DNA from: Panacagrimonas sp041603235
Lineage (GTDB): Bacteria > Pseudomonadota > Gammaproteobacteria > Nevskiales > Nevskiaceae
DNA length: 64,000 bases
Reading direction: 5' to 3'
Assembly: GCA_041603235.1 (NCBI GenBank)
Contig: JBFIES010000002.1
Coordinates: forward strand, 124,001-188,000
The notes beneath the pieces are model-generated. The model saw only the letters and a list, made by a program, of their open reading frames with translations, ran no database searches and had not been told where the DNA came from. Each line of letters opens with the position of its first letter. The stretch's first letter is position 1. Of the stretch, positions 19,872 through 27,430 are shown piece after piece. Both the position numbers and the translations under genes were made by a program.

Positions 19872-21125
19872 ATGCGTCCTACTGCACAGCAATACAGCGC
19901 GGTTGCGATTGTCCTGCACTGGGCAATTGCAACCGCCATCCTCGGCAACATCCTGCTCGGATGGTGGATGCACGAGGCCATAGATATTGCGGCCAGCCGG
20001 GCGCGTGCAGTTGAAGTTTTTCAGCTGCACAAATCAATCGGGCTGAGCGTTCTTGTACTCAGTCTTTTGCGGCTTGCATGGCGGCTGACGCATCGTCCGC
20101 CGCCCATGCCGGCACACATGAAACCATGGGAGAAGCTGGCAGCCACGGCAACCCACTGGAGCTTCTATGTCCTGATGATCGCCATGCCACTGAGCGGGTG
20201 GTTATACGTGTCCACCCAGTGGCGCGGCGATATTGCGCTGAACGTGCCAACACTATGGTTTGGATGGCTGGAGGTACCGCACTTGCTGGGTCTGCATCAC
20301 GCCGACGAAGCACTGCGCCAGTCCTTGGCTGGCATCGTGCTGGAAGCACATGAGCTATTGGCGTGGGGGACCTGCTTGTTGTTGCTGATGCACGTCGGCG
20401 CTGCGCTCAAGCATCACTTCGTGAATCGCGACGAAGTGCTCTCACACATGGTGCCCATCGCAGCCAGACAATCTCTGGCTGATCAGCCCGCAGTGCGCAA
20501 ATGGATTCTTCGCGCAGGCATGGCATTGATTGCGATCGCCGTTGCAGCGACGGCATATGCGGTGCTCGGTCCAGCGAAGAAGACAGCCGTGGCGCTCTCT
20601 GACACGGATGGCATCACCATGCTCAGCGATGACTGGATGATTGATCCGCTTCAAAGCGAAATCGTTTTCTCGGGTACGCATGCCGGAACGCCTTTTGAAG
20701 GTCGCTTCCAGCGTTGGCAGGCCCAACTGAATGTCGATCCCCAGGCTCCGGAAGCCGCAGACATCATCACGCTGATCGACACCGCCTCGGGCAGCGACGG
20801 CAATGTCTTGCATGACAGAACGCTGCCGCAGACTGAGTGGTTCAACGTGGCGCAGTACCCGCAAGCCCACTTCGTCAGCACACAAGTTCAGCGCCTAGAC
20901 GAACAGGGGCGCTACGCCGTTGCGGGCACCTTGACCATCAAGGATCGCGACATTCCGGTGAACAGCCTGCAAATGCAGGTCAGTCAATCATCGTTATTGA
21001 TTGAAGGCGATACGGTGATCACCCGCGAGCAGGCAGATCTGGGTATGGCATCGGACCCGGGTGGTGACTGGGTATCAAGTGAAATCAAGGTGCGGGTGCG
21101 CCTCAGCGCCACCCGAAACAACTGA
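19872..21125 (+). CDS. Cytochrome b561 fused to a C-terminal YceI domain
   Basis: A 417-residue fusion. Residues ~1-180 form a four-helix cytochrome b561 (CybB-type) di-haem quinol oxidoreductase, with haem-ligand candidates in IVLHWAIA, FQLHKSIG and LLLMHVGAALKHH. A fifth hydrophobic helix (~215-235) links to a periplasmic YceI domain from about residue 255 (WMIDPLQSEIVFSGTHAG) to the end. The design places a lipid or quinone binding barrel directly on a membrane quinone:cytochrome unit. It is preceded by the YceI lipoprotein gene and followed 10 bp later by the glutathionyl-hydroquinone reductase gene. b561-YceI pairings are known; the electron acceptor here is not. Confidence 0.9.
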   Translation: MRPTAQQYSAVAIVLHWAIATAILGNILLGWWMHEAIDIAASRARAVEVFQLHKSIGLSVLVLSLLRLAWRLTHRPPPMPAHMKPWEKLAATATHWSFYVLMIAMPLSGWLYVSTQWRGDIALNVPTLWFGWLEVPHLLGLHHADEALRQSLAGIVLEAHELLAWGTCLLLLMHVGAALKHHFVNRDEVLSHMVPIAARQSLADQPAVRKWILRAGMALIAIAVAATAYAVLGPAKKTAVALSDTDGITMLSDDWMIDPLQSEIVFSGTHAGTPFEGRFQRWQAQLNVDPQAPEAADIITLIDTASGSDGNVLHDRTLPQTEWFNVAQYPQAHFVSTQVQRLDEQGRYAVAGTLTIKDRDIPVNSLQMQVSQSSLLIEGDTVITREQADLGMASDPGGDWVSSEIKVRVRLSATRNN

Positions 21126-21135
21126 GGACAAAACT

Positions 21136-22104
21136 GTGGGCCACATGATCGACGGCATCTGGGAAACCAAGCGCCCGATGGGCGAAACTTTTGTCCGCAA
21201 GGGTTCGCAGTTTCGACACTGGGTTACTGCCGATGGCAGCGCGGGCCCAAGCGGTGACGCCGGCTTCAAGGCAGAAGCGGGGCGTTATCACCTGTATGTA
21301 TCGCTGGCCTGTCCCTGGGCGCATCGCACGCTTATTTTTCGCAAGCTCAAGAACCTGGAGGCTGCGATTGATGTATCGGTTGTGCATTGGCGCATGGGTG
21401 ATGATGGCTGGACCTTCGAGCCCGGTGAGGGCGTCATTGCAGACCCGGTCAATCACGTCAGGCTGATGCGTGAGATTTATGCACTTGCCGATGCACGCTA
21501 CACCGGAACCGTGACGGTTCCCGTGCTGTGGGACAAACAGCGCAAGACCATCGTCAATAACGAGTCAGCGGACATCATCCGCATGTTCAACTCCGCCTTT
21601 GACGCACTGCCTACAACGACGGTGGGCGACTACTACCCTGAAGCACTGCGCCAGCAGATTGATGACATCAATGCCCGCGTCTACGACACGGTCAATAATG
21701 GCGTTTACCGGTCAGGCTTCGCTCGCTCGCAGGAAGCGTACGAAGCGGCTGTACGACCGCTGTTTGAAACGCTGGATGGCCTCGAGCAACGCCTTGCAGA
21801 ACAGCCGTTTCTGGTGGGAGAGCAAATCACTGAAGCTGACTGGCGATTGTTTACGACCCTGATTCGCTTCGACAGCGTTTACGTCGGGCACTTCAAGTGC
21901 AACCTGCGTCGGCTGGTGGACTATCCCAATCTATGGGCCTATACGCGCCAGCTCTACCAGCAAGCCGGCATCCGCGAAACCTGCAACTTCGAACACATCA
22001 AGCATCACTACTATCAAAGTCACGAAAGCGTGAACCCGACCGGCATCGTGCCGTTGGGGCCGAATATTGATTTTGATGCGCCGCACGGGCGGGGTGCAGG
22101 CTGA
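21136..22104 (+). CDS. Glutathionyl-hydroquinone reductase (Xi-class GST, YqjG/ECM4-like)
   Basis: Cytoplasmic enzyme that reduces glutathionyl-hydroquinones to free hydroquinones with glutathione. Hallmarks are the thioredoxin-fold active site ACPWAHR with Cys59, GTVTVPVLWD, the SADIIRMFN glutathione-binding stretch, and the all-helical C-terminal GST domain; 322 residues matches the family. I choose GTG 21136 because GAGGA ends 7 bases upstream; ATG 21145 is the alternative and changes only three residues. It is the last gene of the YceI / b561-YceI operon, and its function ties that operon to quinone chemistry. Confidence 0.92.
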   Translation: MGHMIDGIWETKRPMGETFVRKGSQFRHWVTADGSAGPSGDAGFKAEAGRYHLYVSLACPWAHRTLIFRKLKNLEAAIDVSVVHWRMGDDGWTFEPGEGVIADPVNHVRLMREIYALADARYTGTVTVPVLWDKQRKTIVNNESADIIRMFNSAFDALPTTTVGDYYPEALRQQIDDINARVYDTVNNGVYRSGFARSQEAYEAAVRPLFETLDGLEQRLAEQPFLVGEQITEADWRLFTTLIRFDSVYVGHFKCNLRRLVDYPNLWAYTRQLYQQAGIRETCNFEHIKHHYYQSHESVNPTGIVPLGPNIDFDAPHGRGAG

Positions 22105-22271
22105 GTCGAGCAGTTGCGGTTCAGGTAAGTATGCTGGTCCTCATTGTTGCCGCGAATCCAATTTTCTGGTCCGGCGTCATTCTGCAATCTGCCAAGTGTT
22201 GATGAAGACTGCGCTGCCCTCTTGGTGGGCGGGTACTTCTCCAAACGCAGGCGAATAATATTGCGCCGGGC

Positions 22272-22547
22272 TCAGCGCCGGCCACCAGATCGTCGTCCTT
22301 TTGCATCTCGCGGACGCTCGAGTGTGACCCGGATGAATTTTCCACGCAGTTCCTGACCGTCTAGCGCCGCGATTGCAGCGCGGGCCTCGTGCCCTTCCAT
22401 GTCCACGAAACCGAAGCCCCGGGATTTTCCTGAGAATACATCCTGAGGCAACTTGATCCCGCGAACTTTTCCATAGCGCGAAAACAGCTCCGCCAATTCT
22501 TTCTCGGTCATGTCGGGCGGCAAGCCACCGGCATAAATTGTCAGCAT
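22272..22547 (-). CDS. Small RNA-binding protein with a single RRM domain
   Basis: The 91-residue protein is essentially one RNA recognition motif: RNP2 as IYAGGL (residues 4-9) and RNP1 as KSRGFGFVDM (about 41-50), followed by a short basic arginine/glycine-rich tail. Such single-RRM proteins in bacteria are often cold-inducible RNA chaperones. It is convergent with the glutathionyl-hydroquinone reductase gene and divergent from the first PEP carboxykinase gene. Confidence 0.93.
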   Translation of the reverse strand: MLTIYAGGLPPDMTEKELAELFSRYGKVRGIKLPQDVFSGKSRGFGFVDMEGHEARAAIAALDGQELRGKFIRVTLERPRDAKGRRSGGRR

Positions 22548-22832
22548 TTAGGGTCTGGTTCTCTTGTGTTCGGTTGGTCCGATTCGACCGTGATCCGCTT
22601 GCGGGTGGGTGTGTCAGATGTACGCAAGGGACAAGACATTCGCAGTCAATCGCTCAATGATGAAAATGTTAACAGCGTTATCATGAAAAGCACATAAGAT
22701 GTGACTATGACATTGCTGGTTCCAGAGTGACCAACACGAAATCTATCGTCGGCTCTCGTGGAAATTCGCTGTTTCGCTGGATTCCGCCCGTCTTCAAAGG
22801 AGCTTCGCTCCCTCCGCACAGGTACCCTGAAT
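22548..22832. promoter_or_regulatory. Divergent region between RRM gene and first PEP carboxykinase
   Basis: This 285-bp stretch is partly AT-rich (22650-22720), including GTTAAC and several ATGA/TCAT elements, consistent with promoters for both divergent genes. Part of the left half could be a long 5' leader of the RRM mRNA, as in cold-shock genes. I see no clear terminator or known riboswitch. Confidence 0.35.
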
Positions 22833-24365
22833 ATGCTTGCTGACCTCGATTCCGTTCACCTCATTGAACAAGCCCTGCTTCGCGGCGAAGGGATGCTGTC
22901 AGATACGGGTGCCCTGGTTGTAAGCACGGGTGCGCGCACCGGGCGCTCGCCGGCTGACCGATTCATCGTGCGCGATGGTCTTACAGAAGAAACGGTGGAT
23001 TGGGGTAGCGTGAACAAGCCCTTCGAGTCCGATCGCTTTGAGGCCCTGTGGAGGCGAGCGCAAAGCTATCTGAGCCCGAAGAGTTGCTATACATCCAGAC
23101 TGCACGTGGGGGCTGATTCCGAGCACTATCTGCCGGTCGTAGTCGTCACCGAAACCGCTTGGCACTGCTTGTTTGGACGCAACATGTTTGTTCGCCCAGC
23201 AACCTACAATCCATACGGCAAGCCCGAGTGGTCTGTACTCAACGTGCCGGGGTTCGAGTGCTGTCCAACTCGCGATGGCACCCATTCCGAATCGGCGGTC
23301 ATTCTGGACTTTCGTCAGCGGCGGGTTCTGCTTGCAGGCATGCGCTACGCCGGTGAAATGAAGAAAGCATTGTTCTCCGTGCAGAACTACCTGCTCCCGG
23401 AGGCCGGCATTCTGCCGATGCACTGCTCGGCCAATGTTGGCGAGCAGGGTGATACCTGCTTGTTCTTTGGATTGTCGGGAACCGGGAAAACAACCTTGTC
23501 TGCCGACCTGGATCGTTATCTGATTGGCGACGATGAGCACGCCTGGGCCAGGGGCACGGTGTTCAATCTCGAAGGCGGTTGCTACGCCAAGACGATAAAT
23601 CTGTCGCGCGAGAACGAGCCGGTGATCTGGGACGCGATCCGCTTTGGAGCGATCGTTGAAAATGTGGTTGTCGATCAGGATCATCGCAAGCCGGATTTTT
23701 CCGATACCTCGCTTTCGGAAAACGGGCGATGCTCCTACCCGCTGGAGCATGTGCAAAAGCGCGTAAAGGACAATTGTGCCGGTGAGCCGAGAACCGTCAT
23801 CTTTCTCACCTGTGACGTCTCGGGCGTACTGCCGCCGGTTTCCATCCTTTCAAAGGAGGCTGCGGCGTTTCACTTTCTCAGTGGTTACACCGCACGAGTG
23901 GGCTCTACTGAAATTGATGCAAGGCCCGGTATCCAGCCGACGTTCTCGGCTTGTTTCGGGGCACCTTTCATGCCTCGGCCGGCTGCTGAATATGCAGATT
24001 TGCTGATGCATCGCATCGAGGAGTTCGACTCTCAGGTGTACCTGGTCAACACCGGTTGGACAGGCGGCAGCGGTGAGCCTGGTGGCTCAGGAAAACGGTT
24101 CCCGATTCCTGTCACCCGCGCAATCGTTGCAGCCTGCCAGAGCGGAGCCCTGATGGGGTGCAAGACAGAGCATATGGACATCCTGAATCTTGATGTTCCG
24201 TTGTCAGTTCCCGGTGTTGATGCGCAGCTTCTGAATCCTCGCCGGTCTTGGGGGGATCAAGGCAAGTACGATGAGGCAGCTACAACGCTGGCCGAGATGT
24301 TCTGCGATAACATAAGCAAATTTCATGTTGCTGAGGCCGTGCGAGCTGCCGGTCCAGCGGCTTGA
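22833..24365 (+). CDS. pckA: Phosphoenolpyruvate carboxykinase (ATP), short E. coli-like form
   Basis: Gluconeogenic enzyme converting oxaloacetate and ATP to PEP, CO2 and ADP. At 510 residues it resembles the E. coli type: TGRSPADRFIV near the N-terminus, GEMKKALFSVQNYLLP (Lys metal/substrate region), SMHCSANVG-like MHCSANVGEQG, kinase-1a P-loop GLSGTGKTTLSAD, kinase-2 LIGDDEHAW and ENGRCSYPL. I start at the ATG at 22833; an in-frame GTG at 22758 would add 25 residues that do not look like the family. A second, longer paralogue lies at 44516-46171. Having both in one window is unusual. Confidence 0.93.
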   Translation: MLADLDSVHLIEQALLRGEGMLSDTGALVVSTGARTGRSPADRFIVRDGLTEETVDWGSVNKPFESDRFEALWRRAQSYLSPKSCYTSRLHVGADSEHYLPVVVVTETAWHCLFGRNMFVRPATYNPYGKPEWSVLNVPGFECCPTRDGTHSESAVILDFRQRRVLLAGMRYAGEMKKALFSVQNYLLPEAGILPMHCSANVGEQGDTCLFFGLSGTGKTTLSADLDRYLIGDDEHAWARGTVFNLEGGCYAKTINLSRENEPVIWDAIRFGAIVENVVVDQDHRKPDFSDTSLSENGRCSYPLEHVQKRVKDNCAGEPRTVIFLTCDVSGVLPPVSILSKEAAAFHFLSGYTARVGSTEIDARPGIQPTFSACFGAPFMPRPAAEYADLLMHRIEEFDSQVYLVNTGWTGGSGEPGGSGKRFPIPVTRAIVAACQSGALMGCKTEHMDILNLDVPLSVPGVDAQLLNPRRSWGDQGKYDEAATTLAEMFCDNISKFHVAEAVRAAGPAA

Positions 24366-24371
24366 TTCGGG

Positions 24372-24383
24372 CCATGATCATGG
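24372..24383. promoter_or_regulatory. 12-bp palindrome CCATGATCATGG upstream of the RHH gene
   Basis: CCATGATCATGG is a perfect palindrome. Its right part, TGATCATGG, recurs at 24413-24421 overlapping the ATG of the ribbon-helix-helix gene. Two copies of a palindromic half-site close to the start of a small RHH protein suggest an autoregulatory operator; this is inference from position and symmetry. Confidence 0.35.
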
Positions 24384-24417
24384 TAATTGAATGTGCGGTT
24401 CATGCTAGTCTCTGATC

Positions 24418-24603
24418 ATGGAATCCAAGACTGCGCGCTTCACCCTTCTGATGGACCCTGACAAGAAGCGGGCCTTCGAGACGCTGTGCGCACAGCAGGA
24501 TCTCACGCCTTCGCAGGTCGTTCGCCAGCTCATCCGCGAGTATCTTGCAAAACACGGTGTGAGCTACACCAGCAAGTCAGGGCGCAAGACCACGCCGCGA
24601 TAG
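24418..24603 (+). CDS. Small ribbon-helix-helix (CopG-like) DNA-binding protein
   Basis: Protein of 61 residues with the layout of a ribbon-helix-helix domain: an N-terminal beta strand (ARFTLLMD), helix one (PDKKRAFETLCAQQ), the turn DLTPSQ and helix two (VVRQLIREYLAKH), then a short basic tail. These proteins dimerise and bind operators, often as antitoxins. No toxin-like gene is adjacent, so it looks like a stand-alone regulator. The palindrome at 24372-24383 may be its site. Confidence 0.78.
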   Translation: MESKTARFTLLMDPDKKRAFETLCAQQDLTPSQVVRQLIREYLAKHGVSYTSKSGRKTTPR

Positions 24604-24613
24604 CCTCTTGCAG

Positions 24614-24637
24614 ATGGCCTCTTTTTTGAGGGGCCAT
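24614..24637. terminator. Imperfect hairpin between the RHH gene and sulP
   Basis: ATGGCC (24614-24619) pairs with GGCCAT (24632-24637), with an inner CTC/GAG pairing around a T6 loop. It lies between convergent genes, where a terminator is expected, but there is no T-tract after the stem on either strand, so the call is weak. Confidence 0.3.
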
Positions 24638-24683
24638 TCCGATTACGCGTAACCGATGAGTGCTCTAGTGGACGAGGGCGTGC

Positions 24684-26384
24684 TCAAGGCCCGGGCTTCT
24701 TCTCATCAGATGAGGCCGTCCCAAGCTCGCTACGGCTCTGCCTGGCCGGATCACAGGCTTTCATGGCGGTACTGAAGTTCCGGAAGTAGCGACGCGGTCC
24801 GGAATGTTTGCGTACCAGCCCGGTGCGTACCAACTTGCGCAGCACGTTTGGGCGGGCCTCGCACAGCATCACTCGCACCTTGCGGCGTTCCAGATTCAGC
24901 GTTACCGCTTCAAGTGACTGCAGGCCGGTGATATCAATGATGGGAACGCGGTTCAGGCGTATCACCACACAGCGTGGGGTACTGCTGGTCTGCTTCAGTG
25001 CCTGCTCCAGATTTTCCACGGCCCCGAAGAAGAATGGACCTTCTATGGAATACACCAGAACATCGGGTGGAAATTGGGTCTGGCTGCTTGTCTGTAGCTC
25101 GGCATGCAAGGTCTTGTCATCAATGCGCCGCACTTCCACGGCAGCAGCCATGCGTCGCAAAAACAACAGCATGGCGAGAATCACACCGACGTTGACGGCT
25201 ACCACCAGATCAGTAAAAACGGTCAGGAATAACGTGATGAGCAGGATCAGGACATCGGGCCGAGGTGCGGTGCGGGCCATGCGCAGAAACTGCCGGACTT
25301 CGCTCATGTTCCAGGCCACGACAAACAGGATGGCCGCCAAAGTGCACAGAGGCACCTGAGCTGCTAGCGGCGCCAGCAGGATCAGGATCATCAGCAAGCT
25401 CAGCGAATGAACAATGCCAGCCAGAGGGCTGTTTGCGCCGTTCTTGAAGTTGGTTGCGGTTCGCGCAATGGCACCGGTCGCCGCGAATCCGCCGAACAAG
25501 GGCGTGATCATATTGGCAAGACCCTGCCCGATGAGTTCCTGATTGGAGTTGTGGCGGGTACCGGCCATACCGTCGGCTACCGCTGCCGATAGCAGTGACT
25601 CGATGGCCCCAAGCATAGCGATAGTGAAGGCTGAGGGCAGCAGCAGGATCAGGCGGTCAAAGCTCACCTGAGGCAAGCTCAGATGAGGCAGGCCTTGTGG
25701 GATGCCGCCAAATGCCGTGCCTATTGTTGCGACGCCGGGAAGATGACCGCTGGCCTGTAGCAGTGTGGCCACGATCATTGCCAGCAGGGGGCCGGGAATG
25801 CGTTTCAATCCTGGAATACGCGGTCCGTAGATGGTCAGCATCAGGCTGAAAACGGCGAGCGACGTAGTGGCAAGATGAAATTGCGGAAACGAGGCCAGAA
25901 GATTCAGCAGCATCTCGTGAAAGTGCGTGCCTGTGGCCGGTGGCAACCCAAAGAAATACTTCCATTGGCCAACCCAGATGATCACACCGATGCCAGCGGT
26001 GAATCCTGCGATGACGGGCGCTGGAATGAATCGCAGAACACCTCCGAATCGTGCGATGCCGAGCAATACCAGGATTAGCCCGGCCATCGTGGTCGCCAGC
26101 AGCAGACCTTCTATGCCGTGCTGTGCTGTGATGCCCGACAAGATCACAACAAAAGCTCCGGTCGGTCCTGCAATCTGGATTCGGCTGCCGCCGAATACCG
26201 ATACCACCAACCCGGCAATGATCGCCGTGTAGATGCCTTGCTCCGGCTTTGCTCCCGAAGCGATAGCGAAGGCCATGGCCAGAGGCAGCGCAACGACGCC
26301 AACAACCACGCCCGCCAGGATGTTACGCGCCCATTGGTCGCGCTTGAGCAGGCCGGCCTGTTTCGCCTCCAGTAGCGCAATCAT
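24684..26384 (-). CDS. SulP-family anion transporter with STAS domain
   Basis: Inner-membrane SLC26/SulP permease of 566 residues for sulfate, bicarbonate or a related anion. A dozen or so membrane segments start with ILAGVVVGVVALPLAMAFAI. The family signature region ASGAKPEQGIYTAIIAG follows, with a conserved NQELIGQGLANMITPLFGG loop later. The cytoplasmic STAS regulatory domain occupies roughly residues 430-530 (VLVYSIEGPFFFG ... PIIDITGLQSLE). No carbonic anhydrase or sulfur gene is adjacent, so the substrate is open. Confidence 0.93.
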   Translation of the reverse strand: MIALLEAKQAGLLKRDQWARNILAGVVVGVVALPLAMAFAIASGAKPEQGIYTAIIAGLVVSVFGGSRIQIAGPTGAFVVILSGITAQHGIEGLLLATTMAGLILVLLGIARFGGVLRFIPAPVIAGFTAGIGVIIWVGQWKYFFGLPPATGTHFHEMLLNLLASFPQFHLATTSLAVFSLMLTIYGPRIPGLKRIPGPLLAMIVATLLQASGHLPGVATIGTAFGGIPQGLPHLSLPQVSFDRLILLLPSAFTIAMLGAIESLLSAAVADGMAGTRHNSNQELIGQGLANMITPLFGGFAATGAIARTATNFKNGANSPLAGIVHSLSLLMILILLAPLAAQVPLCTLAAILFVVAWNMSEVRQFLRMARTAPRPDVLILLITLFLTVFTDLVVAVNVGVILAMLLFLRRMAAAVEVRRIDDKTLHAELQTSSQTQFPPDVLVYSIEGPFFFGAVENLEQALKQTSSTPRCVVIRLNRVPIIDITGLQSLEAVTLNLERRKVRVMLCEARPNVLRKLVRTGLVRKHSGPRRYFRNFSTAMKACDPARQSRSELGTASSDEKKPGP

Positions 26385-26514
26385 CAGTTACGGCATGTGC
26401 TATATATGCTCATATTATGATAATGACATATGCATGTCCCAGATGCTCAATCTGGTCCTTCTCCCCGGGTTCACTTGCCTGCCTTGATCTGGCGTATAGC
26501 GGAATGGAACTGAA
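26385..26514. promoter_or_regulatory. AT-rich divergent promoter region with a GACAT inverted repeat
   Basis: Between the divergent SulP and GNAT genes the sequence becomes clearly AT-rich (TATATATG at 26401, then CATATTATGATAATG). An inverted repeat GACAT-ATGC-ATGTC lies at 26425-26438. Promoters for both genes are expected here; the repeat could be an operator. Confidence 0.4.
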
Positions 26515-26961
26515 ATGGAACGCTTGATCCGCCCTATGCAGGCGCAAGACATTGAGCCGTGCCTGGCGCTATGGCGAGATGTGGAAGGCATCATCCTGCG
26601 GGACGAGTCAGACAGTCTGCCGGCCCTTCAAACCTTCCTGCTACGAAACCCGGACCTGAGCTTTGTGGCAGAGGATCATGACCAGATCATCGGAAGCATT
26701 CTTTGCGGGCACGACGGCCGGCGCGCTCATATCTACCATTTGGCCATTCAACAGAATCTTCGGCGCTCCCGCTGTGCAACCGCATTGTTTAACGCGAGTT
26801 TGCAGGCCATCCGTCTTGAAGGCATTACCCGATGCCATGCGTACGTACGCTCACGCAATCTCACGGCACTGAAATTCTGGCGCAGCGTAGACGCTCAATT
26901 GAGACGCGATATCAACGTCGTCACACTGGAGATTGATTCGCAGGCGATGCCGCCTGCATGA
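26515..26961 (+). CDS. GNAT-family N-acetyltransferase (YpeA-like)
   Basis: Acetyl-CoA-dependent acetyltransferase of 148 residues. It has the GNAT strand-helix order: IRPMQAQDIEPCLALW at the start, FVAEDHDQIIGSILCG (strands 2-4), HIYHLAIQQNLRRSRCATALF (the acetyl-CoA pyrophosphate loop, with R/Q-x-x-R/G partly degenerate) and ARxxN-like RSRNLTALKFW near the end. The size and order recall YpeA-type enzymes. The acceptor substrate is unknown. Confidence 0.85.
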   Translation: MERLIRPMQAQDIEPCLALWRDVEGIILRDESDSLPALQTFLLRNPDLSFVAEDHDQIIGSILCGHDGRRAHIYHLAIQQNLRRSRCATALFNASLQAIRLEGITRCHAYVRSRNLTALKFWRSVDAQLRRDINVVTLEIDSQAMPPA

Positions 26962-26964
26962 AAT

Positions 26965-27153
26965 TTGAGTGTGATTCTTTTTTGCACCACGCAAGGCGGG
27001 ACGACCCAAATATTTGGGGAGGGGCTGACTCACTACATTGACCTAGGCGGTCAAGAAGCAACAGAGGCCTTCTGCAATCAGATGAACATTCAAGGCAAGC
27101 AACTAGGCGTTAGTCGCAAGCACGACTGGCGGTACACATTCGTTGCTGACTAA
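26965..27153 (+). CDS. Possible small hypothetical protein in a lower-GC patch
   Basis: A 62-codon frame opening at TTG 26965 (or GTG 26971) encodes a balanced, soluble-looking peptide (ILFCTTQGGTTQIFGEG ... KHDWRYTFVAD). I recognise no family, no good ribosome-binding site is visible, and the end overlaps the minus-strand candidate at 27103. Base composition here is about 50% GC, below the surroundings. It is kept only as a weak candidate. Confidence 0.22.
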   Translation: MSVILFCTTQGGTTQIFGEGLTHYIDLGGQEATEAFCNQMNIQGKQLGVSRKHDWRYTFVAD

Positions 27154-27387
27154 TTCTTCGCGGGCCTCCAACTCAAGCCCGACTGGGATCCAAATTTCTG
27201 CACCGTCGAATACGTAAGTCGTGCGACTTTTGATCTCATTGGGGCTTTCTTGAATCTGACGCGGGGCATCAAACAATCGGTCTGCGATCAACGTTGGGAT
27301 CGAATCTATTGTCAAATCTGCGTGCATCGGTTTCAGTAAATTACCGGGCCTTTGGTCTGATTCCATTGAATTACTCGAGCCCCTCAT
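27103..27387 (-). CDS. Possible small hypothetical protein, convergent with the previous candidate
   Basis: A minus-strand frame of 94 codons from the ATG at 27387 (an upstream extension to 27453 overlaps the next gene's 3' end). The peptide has an acidic, globular-looking C-terminal half (TYVFDGAEIWIPVGLELEA). No family is recognised and no membrane or signal segment is present. Together with the plus-strand candidate it fills a 469-bp, lower-GC interval without a secure gene; that interval may be a decayed or imported fragment. Confidence 0.3.
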   Translation of the reverse strand: MRGSSNSMESDQRPGNLLKPMHADLTIDSIPTLIADRLFDAPRQIQESPNEIKSRTTYVFDGAEIWIPVGLELEAREELVSNECVPPVVLATNA

Positions 27388-27430
27388 AAGGTGACGCCCT
27401 CCGCAGCTGGCGCTTCTTGGGCCGGACGAC

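Noticed and set aside
22641..22720. Possible riboswitch or structured leader upstream of pckA
   Set aside because: I could not draw a consistent conserved fold or match a known class; only AT-rich promoter-like sequence is supported.
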